64,000 nucleotides of DNA from Helicobacter cholecystus (GTDB taxonomy: Bacteria; Campylobacterota; Campylobacteria; Campylobacterales; Helicobacteraceae). Every line of letters begins with the position of its first letter. Position 1 is the stretch's first letter. This document shows, in pieces, positions 8,951 through 17,378 of the stretch. The DNA is taken from positions 62,001-126,000 of the forward strand of contig NZ_NXLU01000003.1 of assembly GCF_003364215.1 (NCBI RefSeq), written 5' to 3'. A program made the position numbers and the translations under genes. Below the pieces are notes generated by a model. That model worked only from the letters and a program-made list of their open reading frames with translations, was not told where the DNA came from and did not search any database.

Positions 8951-9819
8951 CACCTACTCCATTGCAATTCCAAAATCATCATAATCAAAAAAACAAAACC
9001 CAAATACCCATTACTGACAAAAAAGGCTTTAGGAATATGGGCAAAATCTTTTCTGACTAAATACTGCTCATAGCCTAGGATTATGGCACATAATCCTAGG
9101 CCAAGATAAGCAATCCAACTACAACCAAAGACATATAAAAACTCTCCCCAAAATACCAGGGTTAAAATATGAAAAATTTTTGAGATTAAAAGAGTTTTTT
9201 CTACCCCAAATACACTTGGAATAGAATACAATCTCTCTTGTTTATCAAATTCAATATCTTGTAAAGAATATAAAAGATCAAATCCTGCTACCCAAAAAAT
9301 CACACCTGCTGAAAGAAAAATACACCACAGAGGCACACTTCCCAACACTGCAATACTTCCTGCAATGGGTGCTAATCCCAAACTCACTCCTAAAATGATA
9401 TGAGCAAGATAAGAAAATCTCTTCACATAAGAGTAAAAACCTAAAATCAACAAAAATGGATAAGAGAGATAAAAGGCAAGAGAATTAATAAAATAGCTAA
9501 CTCCTATAAAACCAAGAGCATTAAGACAGATTAAAATTAACATTACCCTAGGAGAAATTCGACCATCGACACTTGGACGATTTTGAGTACGAACATTTTT
9601 TGCATCAATATCTCTATCTAAGTAACGATTAACACTCATAGCAAAATTACGAGCAAAAATTAAAGCCAATACACACAAAATAAGCAATGAAAAGCCAAAC
9701 CAAAGGGATTGATTTTTTTGTATTGAAGCGCAAAAAAGAGCTATAAGCATAAAGGGAGCAGAAAAAATTGTATGCTCAAATACGACTAACTCGCTGATGT
9801 CTTTAATCTTTTTTAACAC
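8950..9819 (-). CDS. mqnP: UbiA-family prenyltransferase, probably menaquinone (futalosine pathway) MqnP
   Basis: Integral membrane prenyltransferase of 289 residues with about eight or nine membrane helices. The first aspartate-rich, Mg-diphosphate-binding motif is NRYLDRDIDAKN, and the second is DLLYSLQDIEFDKQ. Helicobacter species make menaquinone through futalosine, and the UbiA homologue at this conserved locus (HP1360) is taken to be the MqnP prenyltransferase, so I prefer that to ubiquinone synthesis. The start is GTG with GGAG seven bases upstream. It overlaps the downstream hypothetical gene by a base and follows comEC by 44 bases. Confidence 0.88.
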   Translation of the reverse strand: MLKKIKDISELVVFEHTIFSAPFMLIALFCASIQKNQSLWFGFSLLILCVLALIFARNFAMSVNRYLDRDIDAKNVRTQNRPSVDGRISPRVMLILICLNALGFIGVSYFINSLAFYLSYPFLLILGFYSYVKRFSYLAHIILGVSLGLAPIAGSIAVLGSVPLWCIFLSAGVIFWVAGFDLLYSLQDIEFDKQERLYSIPSVFGVEKTLLISKIFHILTLVFWGEFLYVFGCSWIAYLGLGLCAIILGYEQYLVRKDFAHIPKAFFVSNGYLGFVFLIMMILELQWSR

Positions 9820-9863
9820 CTTTTAACTCCGCAACCTAGAAAAATAATCCGTGATTTTACTCT

Positions 9864-11108
9864 CTATCTGAGCATTTTTAACACTAAAAATATATAAAAT
9901 GCCCCACCTATGCCTAAAGTCGCATAATAACAAGAGCGATATCTAAGTGCTAAAATACAAAAAAACACATAAGGATAAAATACCCAAAATGGAGTAAAAA
10001 TCTCCTTGGAAGGTAGAGAAAAATCTAAAGCCCAAGACAAACCCTCATCAAACACTCCCCCGATCCCCAAAAGATGTGCAAACAAAGAAAGAATAAAAAA
10101 GAGAGGAAAAATCAGACTTAAGATAATTGCACACAAGGAATAAAGATAAAAGGTGGGGAAAATATAATGAGAGATGGGAAGCATTTGAAAAAAGAGTGCA
10201 CTATTGAGTAAAAGAGCAATCAGAAGAATTTTATACACCCCCTTAATTTCTGCATTAAAATATTTAAAAAAGAGCAAGATAAAATACACTCCACTCACTG
10301 AAAACCAAAATCCAAAATTCACTATAAATTGAGGAAAAATAGCCAAAATCACACAAACACATAAAAATAAAAAGTGAAAACTTAAAACTTTGATATTCCC
10401 CCATACAAAAAGCATTCCAACTGCACTCATCACAAATGCTCTGACATATGCTGGAGGAAAGTTTAAAATATAAGCATATACCAATAAAATTACCATAACT
10501 ATAGCCCCTATATCAAAGACATTGTTACGATAAGTAAAATAACGTGCTTGAAAAAATTTATAAGGCTTACCAAGCAAGATATACAGCAACCAAGCAAAGA
10601 TTCCAAGATGCAATCCGCTAATAGCAAAAAGATGAGAGATATGAAGCTTAGAACTCCACTCTCGCCAAGGCTTAGGAAGAGGTGTAGCAAAAAAGAGACT
10701 TTGATAAAGTCGTGTAAGCAAAATATCACTGTGTTGAGAGGAAACCCAATCTAAAAGAGGTGTAGAAGAAGTGGGTAAAAGAGAAAAAGAATAAGTCACA
10801 AAAAAACAGCTCTTAAGTGATTGGATAAAATCACAGGGCATACTTTTTCCATATAGGGAAAGTTCTTTATAAGTTAGATCTTTAAGATCTTCTTTTGAAG
10901 TTGTATAAATGATTTGGCCCTCGGGGGTAATAAGCTTTAAAACCCATTTATTGCCTTTAGTATATTGCGCCAAGACTTTGGCATTAAGATGTTTTGCTTG
11001 AATATATGTAAGAAAATTTTGATACCTCATCCATCCCATTAGACAAAAAACTATTACACACACCCCCAGAAAGATTGTCCACCCCACAGAATTCTCAAAT
11101 AATCTCAA
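9864..11108 (-). CDS. comEC: ComEC/Rec2-family DNA uptake channel protein (short form)
   Basis: Inner-membrane channel for single-stranded DNA in natural transformation. The 414 residues contain two N-terminal membrane helices, a soluble region, and the Competence domain with the key segment LFAISGLHLGIFAWLLY at about residues 153-170, followed by many membrane helices. The C-terminal beta-lactamase-like domain of Bacillus ComEC is absent, as in H. pylori ComEC (HP1361), so this is a normal length for the genus. It overlaps the upstream MFS gene by four bases and belongs to the same operon. Confidence 0.9.
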   Translation of the reverse strand: MRLFENSVGWTIFLGVCVIVFCLMGWMRYQNFLTYIQAKHLNAKVLAQYTKGNKWVLKLITPEGQIIYTTSKEDLKDLTYKELSLYGKSMPCDFIQSLKSCFFVTYSFSLLPTSSTPLLDWVSSQHSDILLTRLYQSLFFATPLPKPWREWSSKLHISHLFAISGLHLGIFAWLLYILLGKPYKFFQARYFTYRNNVFDIGAIVMVILLVYAYILNFPPAYVRAFVMSAVGMLFVWGNIKVLSFHFLFLCVCVILAIFPQFIVNFGFWFSVSGVYFILLFFKYFNAEIKGVYKILLIALLLNSALFFQMLPISHYIFPTFYLYSLCAIILSLIFPLFFILSLFAHLLGIGGVFDEGLSWALDFSLPSKEIFTPFWVFYPYVFFCILALRYRSCYYATLGIGGAFYIFLVLKMLR

Positions 11109-12415
11109 TCAAGAATCTCTTTATTATTTTTTTCAATCATTTGTTGATACATACAGGCTACACCATAGGCAATGAAGCACAGAAGCAAAATATAAGCACA
11201 AAGTCCATAAGCATAAATGCCCTGCTTTTTGCTCAGTGTATGAAGTGCAAATGCAAGCTGAGGGGTAATCCCCCCGACAAGAGCATAGGAAATATTATAG
11301 GAAAAAGAAATTCCAGAAAATTTAAACCTTGGTTCAAAAAGCTCACACATTGCAACTGGAGTAAAAATCATAATCCCCACACTATTGCAAAGTAAGCAAT
11401 ACAAAAGGATTGCATAAAGAGTGTTTTGAGTTTGATACAATGAATAAAAAAAGGAAATTGATGCGATTCCTAAATATACTGCCCATATTTTATAACCTTT
11501 TGACACCCCTAAAATATCGGCACATACTCCAGCAGTTGCACATCCAACAATCAAACAAAAGACCCCAATAATTTGCACCATGCTTCGTTCAATATTACTT
11601 AAAGTCAATACATCTTGCATAAAATTTGGCAAGAAAAGAACAATTACAATGATACAACCCGCCAAAACCCAAGTGCTAAACATTGAGAGTATAATGCTTT
11701 TTTTAGAGGTTTTAAAGACTTCTTTAAGTGGGAATTCTTCCAAAGCCTTATCTTTTTGTATTTTTTTAAACACAGGTGTTTCACTTAGAAAGCGACGCAA
11801 ATAAATTGAAATCATTCCAAATCCTCCTCCAAGCAAGAATGGAATCCTCCAACCCCATTGATATAGAGTCTCTTGAGAAAGGATTAAGTTGAGTGCCAGT
11901 GCTACAAGAGCACCTAAAAAAATCCCCCCGACAACTGATGCGGTTAAAATTGCTAGATAAAGCCCTTTACGCTCTATTGGAGAATGCTCTCTTACAAATA
12001 CCCAAGCCCCTGGAAGCTCTCCACCAATTGCTATACCTTGTAAGATTCTTACAATTAATAAAAAGATTGGAGCCAAAGCTCCAATCCCCTCATAAGTTGG
12101 CACAAGCCCTAAAGAAAGTGTGGGGATGACCATAAGTAAAATACTGAGCATAAATATTTTCTTACGCCCAAAACGATCCCCAAAATGGGCCATAATTATC
12201 CCTCCAATAGGTCTAGCAAGATAACCTGCTGCAAAAGTGGTATAAGTATTAAGATCCCTCCAAAATGCACCCAAATCTTTAGGAAAGAAATGCGCTGAAA
12301 TATATTGGGCAAAAAAAATAAAAATAATAAAATCATAAAATTCTAATATTCCCCCAAGAGAGGATAGGCCAAGGGTTTTAATTTCATCTTTTTTTAGTGG
12401 CATTTTCTCCTGCAT
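11105..12415 (-). CDS. MFS transporter, metabolite:H+ symporter family (ProP/KgtP/CitA-like)
   Basis: Twelve-helix major facilitator of 436 residues in the metabolite:H+ symporter group. Signature segments are SSLGGILEFYDFIIF, the loop AHFGDRFGRKKIF between helices 2 and 3, RILQGIAIGGELPGAW in helix 4, and RFLSETPVF in the central loop. Relatives carry proline/betaine, 2-oxoglutarate, citrate or shikimate; the substrate cannot be told here. The start MQEKM has AGGAG six bases upstream; an ATG twelve bases later (MPLKK) with its own GGAG is a possible alternative. It heads an apparent eight-gene operon ending at nadC. In the H. pylori order as I remember it, dnaB takes this place beside comEC. 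Confidence 0.88.
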   Translation of the reverse strand: MQEKMPLKKDEIKTLGLSSLGGILEFYDFIIFIFFAQYISAHFFPKDLGAFWRDLNTYTTFAAGYLARPIGGIIMAHFGDRFGRKKIFMLSILLMVIPTLSLGLVPTYEGIGALAPIFLLIVRILQGIAIGGELPGAWVFVREHSPIERKGLYLAILTASVVGGIFLGALVALALNLILSQETLYQWGWRIPFLLGGGFGMISIYLRRFLSETPVFKKIQKDKALEEFPLKEVFKTSKKSIILSMFSTWVLAGCIIVIVLFLPNFMQDVLTLSNIERSMVQIIGVFCLIVGCATAGVCADILGVSKGYKIWAVYLGIASISFFYSLYQTQNTLYAILLYCLLCNSVGIMIFTPVAMCELFEPRFKFSGISFSYNISYALVGGITPQLAFALHTLSKKQGIYAYGLCAYILLLCFIAYGVACMYQQMIEKNNKEILD

Positions 12416-12737
12416 TACATACTCCTAGAATAAAACAATAAAATAAAAAGAGGATTCTATAAAAATTTTAAGGATTTAAAAGCTTTTTATTTTCTAAAGA
12501 TGTTTTAAGTCACCTCTCTCCTAACAAGAGAAGAGTGGGCCAATTTACTGAGCAAATACAAATCCCATTCTTGGCTAATTTGGTTTTGCTTAAATCCATT
12601 AGGGGGCTTCTTTTGCACGATTAATATTTTCACCTAAATTAATCCCAAAAATCCATTTAAATTTGATTTTGGAGATTTAAGCCCATGGCACCTTGTACAT
12701 CAAGCAAATTCAACACAAGAAAAAATAAGGGTTTGAA
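12416..12737. other. Gene-free stretch with possible decayed coding sequence
   Basis: Roughly 320 bases between the MFS operon promoter and the end of the LpoB-like gene. Two minus-strand frames give short protein-like pieces broken by stops: one includes FKWIFGINLGENINRAKEAP (about 12607-12666), the other NGFKQNQISQEWDLYLL (about 12549-12600). This could be the remnant of a gene or a dispersed intergenic repeat. A weak hairpin (CCAAAAATC and GATTTTGG) lies at 12645-12672. No functional gene is supported. Confidence 0.4.
12454..12461 (-). promoter_or_regulatory. -10 box of the MFS-comEC-mqnP-psd-nadAC operon
   Basis: On the minus strand TATAGAAT stands 39 bases before the MFS start, leaving a leader of about 30 bases that holds TAGGAG. 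It is the only good -10 sequence close to the head of the operon. No -35 was recognised. Confidence 0.45.
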
Positions 12738-13343
12738 TTACCATACCGAATAATTACCTGAACTTATTTTTGAAATATCAATTGTTTTCGACCAAGCTAA
12801 AAGTCCTGTCTTTATGTCAGCAATTTCAATTTTGAAGAAATAGTCAATTCTTTGCTCATTCCCTACTCTTATAATTCTCTGCCCTACTTTTCCACTCAAT
12901 GAAGCATTGGCTGCAATTTTCTCTCCCTTTTTTATAACACTATTTTGACGATATTCTTCATCATTCCTAGCCTGACGAGTTTGATCAATCATTGCATCAA
13001 TACTTCCACCACTCCCACTCACTGCACGAGTAATAAGAAATTTTCCACTCTCTTGAAGCTCTTCTACAATCCTTGCTGTAATTTGCTCCATATCAAGTTT
13101 AATTGTTGTATCATTGATAAAATCTGAAACCACTAAAATAGAAGGCTTACTTAAGTCAATTTGGTTAAAGTAGGCACTCTTGTATAAAGAATCTAAACTC
13201 TGCTTAGCGGCATTTTTAATATCATTCAGATCCAAACTTGCACTTATATAATCCTTACTTGCAGGATCAATATATTTTATCCCCCCTCCACATCCATAAA
13301 ATCCAATAGCAATCAGAGTTGCAATGACTAAGCCCTTTCTCAT
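12738..13343 (-). CDS. lpoB: LpoB-family lipoprotein (putative penicillin-binding protein activator)
   Basis: A 201-residue predicted outer-membrane lipoprotein. The signal peptide ends at GFYGC (Cys18), an atypical lipobox. The body matches the LpoB family: VVSDFINDTTIKLDMEQIT with the fragment DFxNxT, ELQESGKFLI, and the closing ADIKTGLLAWSKT. In enteric bacteria LpoB stimulates the synthase PBP1b. In Campylobacterota this protein usually sits next to a COG3014 lipoprotein, as here, and its partner is not established. The ATG follows AAGGAGG, and the gap to the upstream gene is nine bases, so they form an operon. Confidence 0.82.
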   Translation of the reverse strand: MRKGLVIATLIAIGFYGCGGGIKYIDPASKDYISASLDLNDIKNAAKQSLDSLYKSAYFNQIDLSKPSILVVSDFINDTTIKLDMEQITARIVEELQESGKFLITRAVSGSGGSIDAMIDQTRQARNDEEYRQNSVIKKGEKIAANASLSGKVGQRIIRVGNEQRIDYFFKIEIADIKTGLLAWSKTIDISKISSGNYSVW

Positions 13344-13352
13344 TCTGCCTCC

Positions 13353-14771
13353 TTATTTTGAATAAATGACTTGATTAAAGATATTTTTTTGTGCATTTCG
13401 CACATAAATAATATGATTTTTATCTATACAAAGATTTTGCTTATTATCACATTTTTGAGAAAAATTTATTTTTGCAATCTCGCGTTCATTTGCAAAAATT
13501 TTATACTCCCCTTGTGCATTTTCAATTCTAGCTACAAAAAAACCATTAGGCATCAGTATTGGGATTCTTAAGTCTGCCCTTGTGGTGGCGGTAGTGTAAA
13601 TCACTCCACCCAAGGCCATAAAAACTTCAAACCACCCTACTCCTTTTGTAGCTTGTTGTGCCCCATACGCAATAAGAGCTTTTGTGGTTGTAGAAATCAC
13701 ACCTCTTGTGATGATAAAAGGAATTTGCTTATTAAACTCATTCCATACCAAAGGGGTAAGACTTGAAATTTTTTGAGCTTGATAATCTCTACTTCCCTTC
13801 ACTCTGTAAGAATTTGCAAAATCAACCCCCTCTTTTATATCTGGTAAAGCTAAAACCACATTAAGAAGAGCTGATCCTGTATAAATCGGGAGGTTAAATC
13901 TCTTTTCAATCTTAGAGGGGCTTTTTCCATCCTCAATAATTACCCAAGTTTGCTTCTTTTTATATCCCCCTTTTTGGAGCATCTGCCAATCTTGCTTAAT
14001 TATTTCACTTCTGCTCACCCCATAAGATTCTTTAAAAAAATCAATAGCCTTGCTTTGATCTCCTTCAAGCATAAAAAATATGCCAGAAACATAATCAATC
14101 ATTGGATTAATAAAACCAGTGAGTGAAGAGAATTTTGAAAGATTGCTATAAGTTTGTAAAATCTTATTCATCTCACTTCTTTGATTCTCTATACTTCCTT
14201 TATTTTCCTTATTTTTATAGGCTTGTTGCTCTATTGCCTGAGCTTTTAAAATCTCTTTTTCGTAATACTCTTTAATCCTCCTTTGCCGATCACTTGCACG
14301 ATTAAATTCCACTCTTGCATCAGCATAGTTATTCTCTGACATAGACAGCAAGGCTTTATAATAATTAATCATAACTCCTTCATATAAAAAACCTTGATAA
14401 TTCATCATTGCATCATTGAGCAATATTGCTTCAAAGTTTTTAAAAAGGCTGACAAGTATTCCACTTTGTTCATTAGTATTTATACGCCTCTCCGCACTCT
14501 CAAAAAGCTCTTTTGCTTGAGGATCTTTAAGATCAAATCCAATAATCCCTCCTTGAATCTGCCACAACAGCTCATCTTCTTGTGCATTCTTTTCTTCTTG
14601 ATGCAAGTTTGCACCTTCTTTAGCAAGTTTATAAGCTCTAATAGGATTGCCCTCATAATATTGTTTGCTCACTTCATCAAGACTTACACTTGCACACCCA
14701 CCAAAAGCAATAGCCCAAATCACCCAACTCCAAGCTCTCAAATTTATCCTTATTTCTTTAGGTTTTATCAT
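13353..14771 (-). CDS. COG3014-type lipoprotein with helical-repeat N-terminal domain
   Basis: A predicted lipoprotein of 472 residues. The N-terminus has arginines, a hydrophobic core (WSWVIWAIAF) and a lipobox FGGC. Residues of roughly 40-260 form TPR-like helices (ALLSMSENNYADARVEFNRA). The C-terminal part is beta-rich and ends with RADLRIPILMPN and a short cysteine-containing stretch (CDNKQNLC). The family is uncharacterised but is commonly paired with LpoB-like proteins, which suggests envelope or peptidoglycan work. I chose the ATG at 14771-14769 (MIKPKEIR) rather than a TTG twelve bases upstream. The promoter region is shared divergently with the autotransporter gene on the other strand. 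Confidence 0.75.
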   Translation of the reverse strand: MIKPKEIRINLRAWSWVIWAIAFGGCASVSLDEVSKQYYEGNPIRAYKLAKEGANLHQEEKNAQEDELLWQIQGGIIGFDLKDPQAKELFESAERRINTNEQSGILVSLFKNFEAILLNDAMMNYQGFLYEGVMINYYKALLSMSENNYADARVEFNRASDRQRRIKEYYEKEILKAQAIEQQAYKNKENKGSIENQRSEMNKILQTYSNLSKFSSLTGFINPMIDYVSGIFFMLEGDQSKAIDFFKESYGVSRSEIIKQDWQMLQKGGYKKKQTWVIIEDGKSPSKIEKRFNLPIYTGSALLNVVLALPDIKEGVDFANSYRVKGSRDYQAQKISSLTPLVWNEFNKQIPFIITRGVISTTTKALIAYGAQQATKGVGWFEVFMALGGVIYTTATTRADLRIPILMPNGFFVARIENAQGEYKIFANEREIAKINFSQKCDNKQNLCIDKNHIIYVRNAQKNIFNQVIYSK

Positions 14772-14820
14772 TTTAAATCCCAAATAATCACAAAGCTTAA
14801 AAAATTCCTAAAAATAACCT

Positions 14821-14826
14821 TATAAT
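14821..14826 (+). promoter_or_regulatory. -10 box (TATAAT) of the autotransporter gene at 14888
   Basis: A perfect TATAAT directly abuts an ATG at 14827, so that ATG would lie upstream of the transcription start and cannot be the start codon. Initiation near 14833 gives a leader of about 55 bases. The same bases read TATTATA on the minus strand and may serve the divergent lipoprotein gene. Confidence 0.5.
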
Positions 14827-14887
14827 ATGAAATTATTCCCAAAGAATAGAGTCATTGATAGAAACTCTATACAAGCATGGAGAAAAT

Positions 14888-17263
14888 TTGAAAAAGAATA
14901 TATCAAAAGAAATACAAAAAGTATCAAAGAGAAATATAGAAGAGGAACATTTAAAAAAGATACATATAAAGATACATATAGAGAAAAACCTATTGCTCTC
15001 CCTCCTTTTAACTTCATCTCTTTACTGTGATACTGATTGGGAGTGGAATAATCTCCCCACACATATCACTCTTACAGGAGGAGTGCGGAACGATACAGTT
15101 ACCCCTAGAAAAGGAAATGGACAGATGACTATGATCGATTTAAAATCTTCTGTCTTTACCCTCACAGGCACACCCAAGTCCCAATATATTCTCACCATCC
15201 TAAATTCTCCACAAGCTACACCCCAAAGCACGACCTACTACTCTGGAGGATTTTCTATTGGTAAGGAACTTAGTTTCACCCTTGAAAGTGTCCATACTTT
15301 GGCACTTGAAACTGGGAAAAGAATCGATGTAAAAGAAAATGCAAGTTTTATCATAAACGGCACTCACACAACCATTAATTCTGCAGGTTCAGAGTATGGA
15401 GGACAATCAAAATTTCGCTTCTCCTCAAATACTTGGAAAAAACAAATTAGTTCTCTTAATCTTAGTAGTGGTGCCAGAGCTGAGTTTAAAAATGCATTTT
15501 TTTTTATTCACGATGGTACAATCACAATGCAAAAAGACTCCACTCTCGCTATCCAAACAGATGTCATTCGCTTCCAAAGATCTCTTAGCAATAATGGAGG
15601 GGAGATCAATCTCAAGGGAAATACTTACATCGTCGGAAGTCCAATAGATACCAAGCCTGCAGGTACAGGCCAAAAGAATACGGCTGCCTTTTTCACTTCC
15701 ATAGATGGGAAAGTCGCTATTGAAGGAAATCTCTATAATGGAGGAACTACGCCAATAGATAGTAGTCAAAATCCAATTTTCCCTGCCTTTGACCCTCCAG
15801 CAATGGGAGGAGGGTCGATTGTTTTAAAAGGTGGAAGTATGCAGGTGAGTGGAAATATAATCTCTCAAAGTGGAGGGTCCTCTTCGAATGAGGGGGGACT
15901 TCAAAATTCTAATATCGAGCTTTATGGTTCATCTCTTAAAGCCCAAAACCTCCAAAACCAAGCAAACTCACTTTTACTCTTTGGTGCATATGACAATAAA
16001 ATGGGAACCTTTGAAGGTAATATCCAAAATAATGGAAATGTCTTGGTTGATCTTGGAGGCATTAAGCTTGATGGGGATTATCAATTAGTCTTAGGAACAA
16101 TTAGTGGAATCACATCAGATAAAATAGAGCTTAAAAATGGTAATACTGGATTTTCCAAGGCAATTTTAGACTTCAAAAATGATGAATGGAGTGGTGTGGT
16201 TAAATTGCAAATTGATCAAAATGCAATCAATGCGTTTAAACAAGGATTAAATGAGGGAGAAAGAGGAATTTTAGAGAGTTTTGGAGATGAAATCTTTATC
16301 TTTGAGGGTGCTACAACCTCTAGCTTATCTCAAGATGTAAGCACCTTCAAAGATAAACTTAAAACAGGATTATTAGATTCTTCTTATCTGTTTATTGAGA
16401 CTATGAAATCTCATAGCACTATTTTAGATCTACGACCCCATACTCTCACTTTTGATATATTAGGTGGAGGAATTTGGGGAGGAGGCAATGGAGGAATTGG
16501 GGGGATTGGTATGAGATGGGATGATGAAACTTTGTTTGAGATTGGTTCTCTTGAGATGAGCTTTTGGGGAGCTTATGCGTATGGGAATTTCAATCAATCA
16601 CTCCCATCTTTTAATCTCCTTGGAATTTCAGAATTTAAAAATCAAAGCCATAATCTTGCTCTTAATGCTTATACAAATTTTATCTTCCAAGAGAGTGAAA
16701 CCTCTCTTAGTGTAGGTTATTTTGCTTCCTTTCTTGCTTCATCAAGAAAGACCCAAACCCCAGACACCTTTGAAATCCTCACATCACGTTATTCACACCA
16801 TTATATTAGAGCCAATCTTGCACAAGGCTATCGCTTTTCTTTCTCACAATTTTTTACCAAACCCTATTTCTCACTTAATCAAGCTCTTCATCTCATTCCT
16901 AGTTTTAGTGAGGGGGATAGCTCCTATGCTTATAGCTCTCAAAAGTATTGCACCTATGATTTAAGTGCAATGGTAGGAATTGAAATGGGCTATGAGATCA
17001 GCAATCTTTATAAAATCTATGCTAACGTCTCTTATGAAGGAATGATTTATAACTCGAGTGATTTTGTATTATTCACCTCATCTCATACTCCTATTGCCTT
17101 TAAAACCCCTTTTATTCATCGTGTAGGAGTCGATTTTGGAGGATATGTGGGGATCAATGAGGCTTTTGGGGTAAATTTTGAAGGAAATTTTAAATATATG
17201 GGCAAAGATTTTTATTATCTTGGGGGAAATATAGCACTTAAATACACTTTCTCCTCCTTCTAA
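14888..17263 (+). CDS. Autotransporter (type Va) with extended leader and conventional C-terminus
   Basis: A surface protein of about 791 residues. The best start is TTG at 14888 with GGAG five bases upstream; no in-frame ATG precedes the hydrophobic core. This gives a leader of about 44 residues: a 30-residue lysine-rich part (including KIHIKIHI) and then NLLLSLLLTSSLYC. The passenger (about 45-530) is beta-rich with repeats such as GGEINLKGNTYIV and GGGSIVLKGGSMQVSGN. The barrel occupies about 537-791 and ends in YTFSSF, a normal C-terminal phenylalanine. Unlike the five barrel proteins further right, it has no tail and does contain cysteines (SSQKYCTYD). A hairpin terminator follows. The passenger's target is unknown; adhesion is the usual role. 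Confidence 0.82.
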   Translation: MKKNISKEIQKVSKRNIEEEHLKKIHIKIHIEKNLLLSLLLTSSLYCDTDWEWNNLPTHITLTGGVRNDTVTPRKGNGQMTMIDLKSSVFTLTGTPKSQYILTILNSPQATPQSTTYYSGGFSIGKELSFTLESVHTLALETGKRIDVKENASFIINGTHTTINSAGSEYGGQSKFRFSSNTWKKQISSLNLSSGARAEFKNAFFFIHDGTITMQKDSTLAIQTDVIRFQRSLSNNGGEINLKGNTYIVGSPIDTKPAGTGQKNTAAFFTSIDGKVAIEGNLYNGGTTPIDSSQNPIFPAFDPPAMGGGSIVLKGGSMQVSGNIISQSGGSSSNEGGLQNSNIELYGSSLKAQNLQNQANSLLLFGAYDNKMGTFEGNIQNNGNVLVDLGGIKLDGDYQLVLGTISGITSDKIELKNGNTGFSKAILDFKNDEWSGVVKLQIDQNAINAFKQGLNEGERGILESFGDEIFIFEGATTSSLSQDVSTFKDKLKTGLLDSSYLFIETMKSHSTILDLRPHTLTFDILGGGIWGGGNGGIGGIGMRWDDETLFEIGSLEMSFWGAYAYGNFNQSLPSFNLLGISEFKNQSHNLALNAYTNFIFQESETSLSVGYFASFLASSRKTQTPDTFEILTSRYSHHYIRANLAQGYRFSFSQFFTKPYFSLNQALHLIPSFSEGDSSYAYSSQKYCTYDLSAMVGIEMGYEISNLYKIYANVSYEGMIYNSSDFVLFTSSHTPIAFKTPFIHRVGVDFGGYVGINEAFGVNFEGNFKYMGKDFYYLGGNIALKYTFSSF
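14956..14979 (+). repeat. Tandem 12-bp repeat in the autotransporter leader
   Basis: AAAGATACATAT occurs twice in direct succession, encoding KIHI-KIHI in the basic part of the signal sequence. Because the unit is 12 bases, copy-number change would lengthen or shorten the leader without shifting the frame. Confidence 0.75.
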
Positions 17264-17281
17264 TCCCTTTTTTTATTTTTC

Positions 17282-17317
17282 TCTTTTTCTTACACATTCT
17301 CTTGTCTAAGAAAAAGA
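17282..17317 (+). terminator. Inverted repeat/terminator after the autotransporter gene
   Basis: TCTTTTTCTTA and TAAGAAAAAGA form a perfect 11-bp stem with a 14-base loop, followed by TTTAAACTTTT. It lies 19 bases past the stop codon and before the -10 box of the next gene. Confidence 0.55.
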
Positions 17318-17340
17318 TTTAAACTTTTGAAATTTGATTC

Positions 17341-17346
17341 TATAAT
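17341..17346 (+). promoter_or_regulatory. -10 box (TATAAT) for carboxynorspermidine synthase gene
   Basis: TATAAT followed by TGCAAGC; transcription would start near 17353 and leave a 26-base leader with GGAGAAGG before the ATG at 17379. Confidence 0.5.
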
Positions 17347-17378
17347 TGCAAGCTTTAATTTTGTTTTTGGAGAAGGTC

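Noticed and set aside
14827-15030. Frame starting with ATG at 14827 (MKLFPKNRVIDRN)
   Set aside because: Its ATG directly follows the TATAAT box, so it would lie upstream of the transcription start. It has no ribosome site and overlaps the autotransporter leader in another frame.
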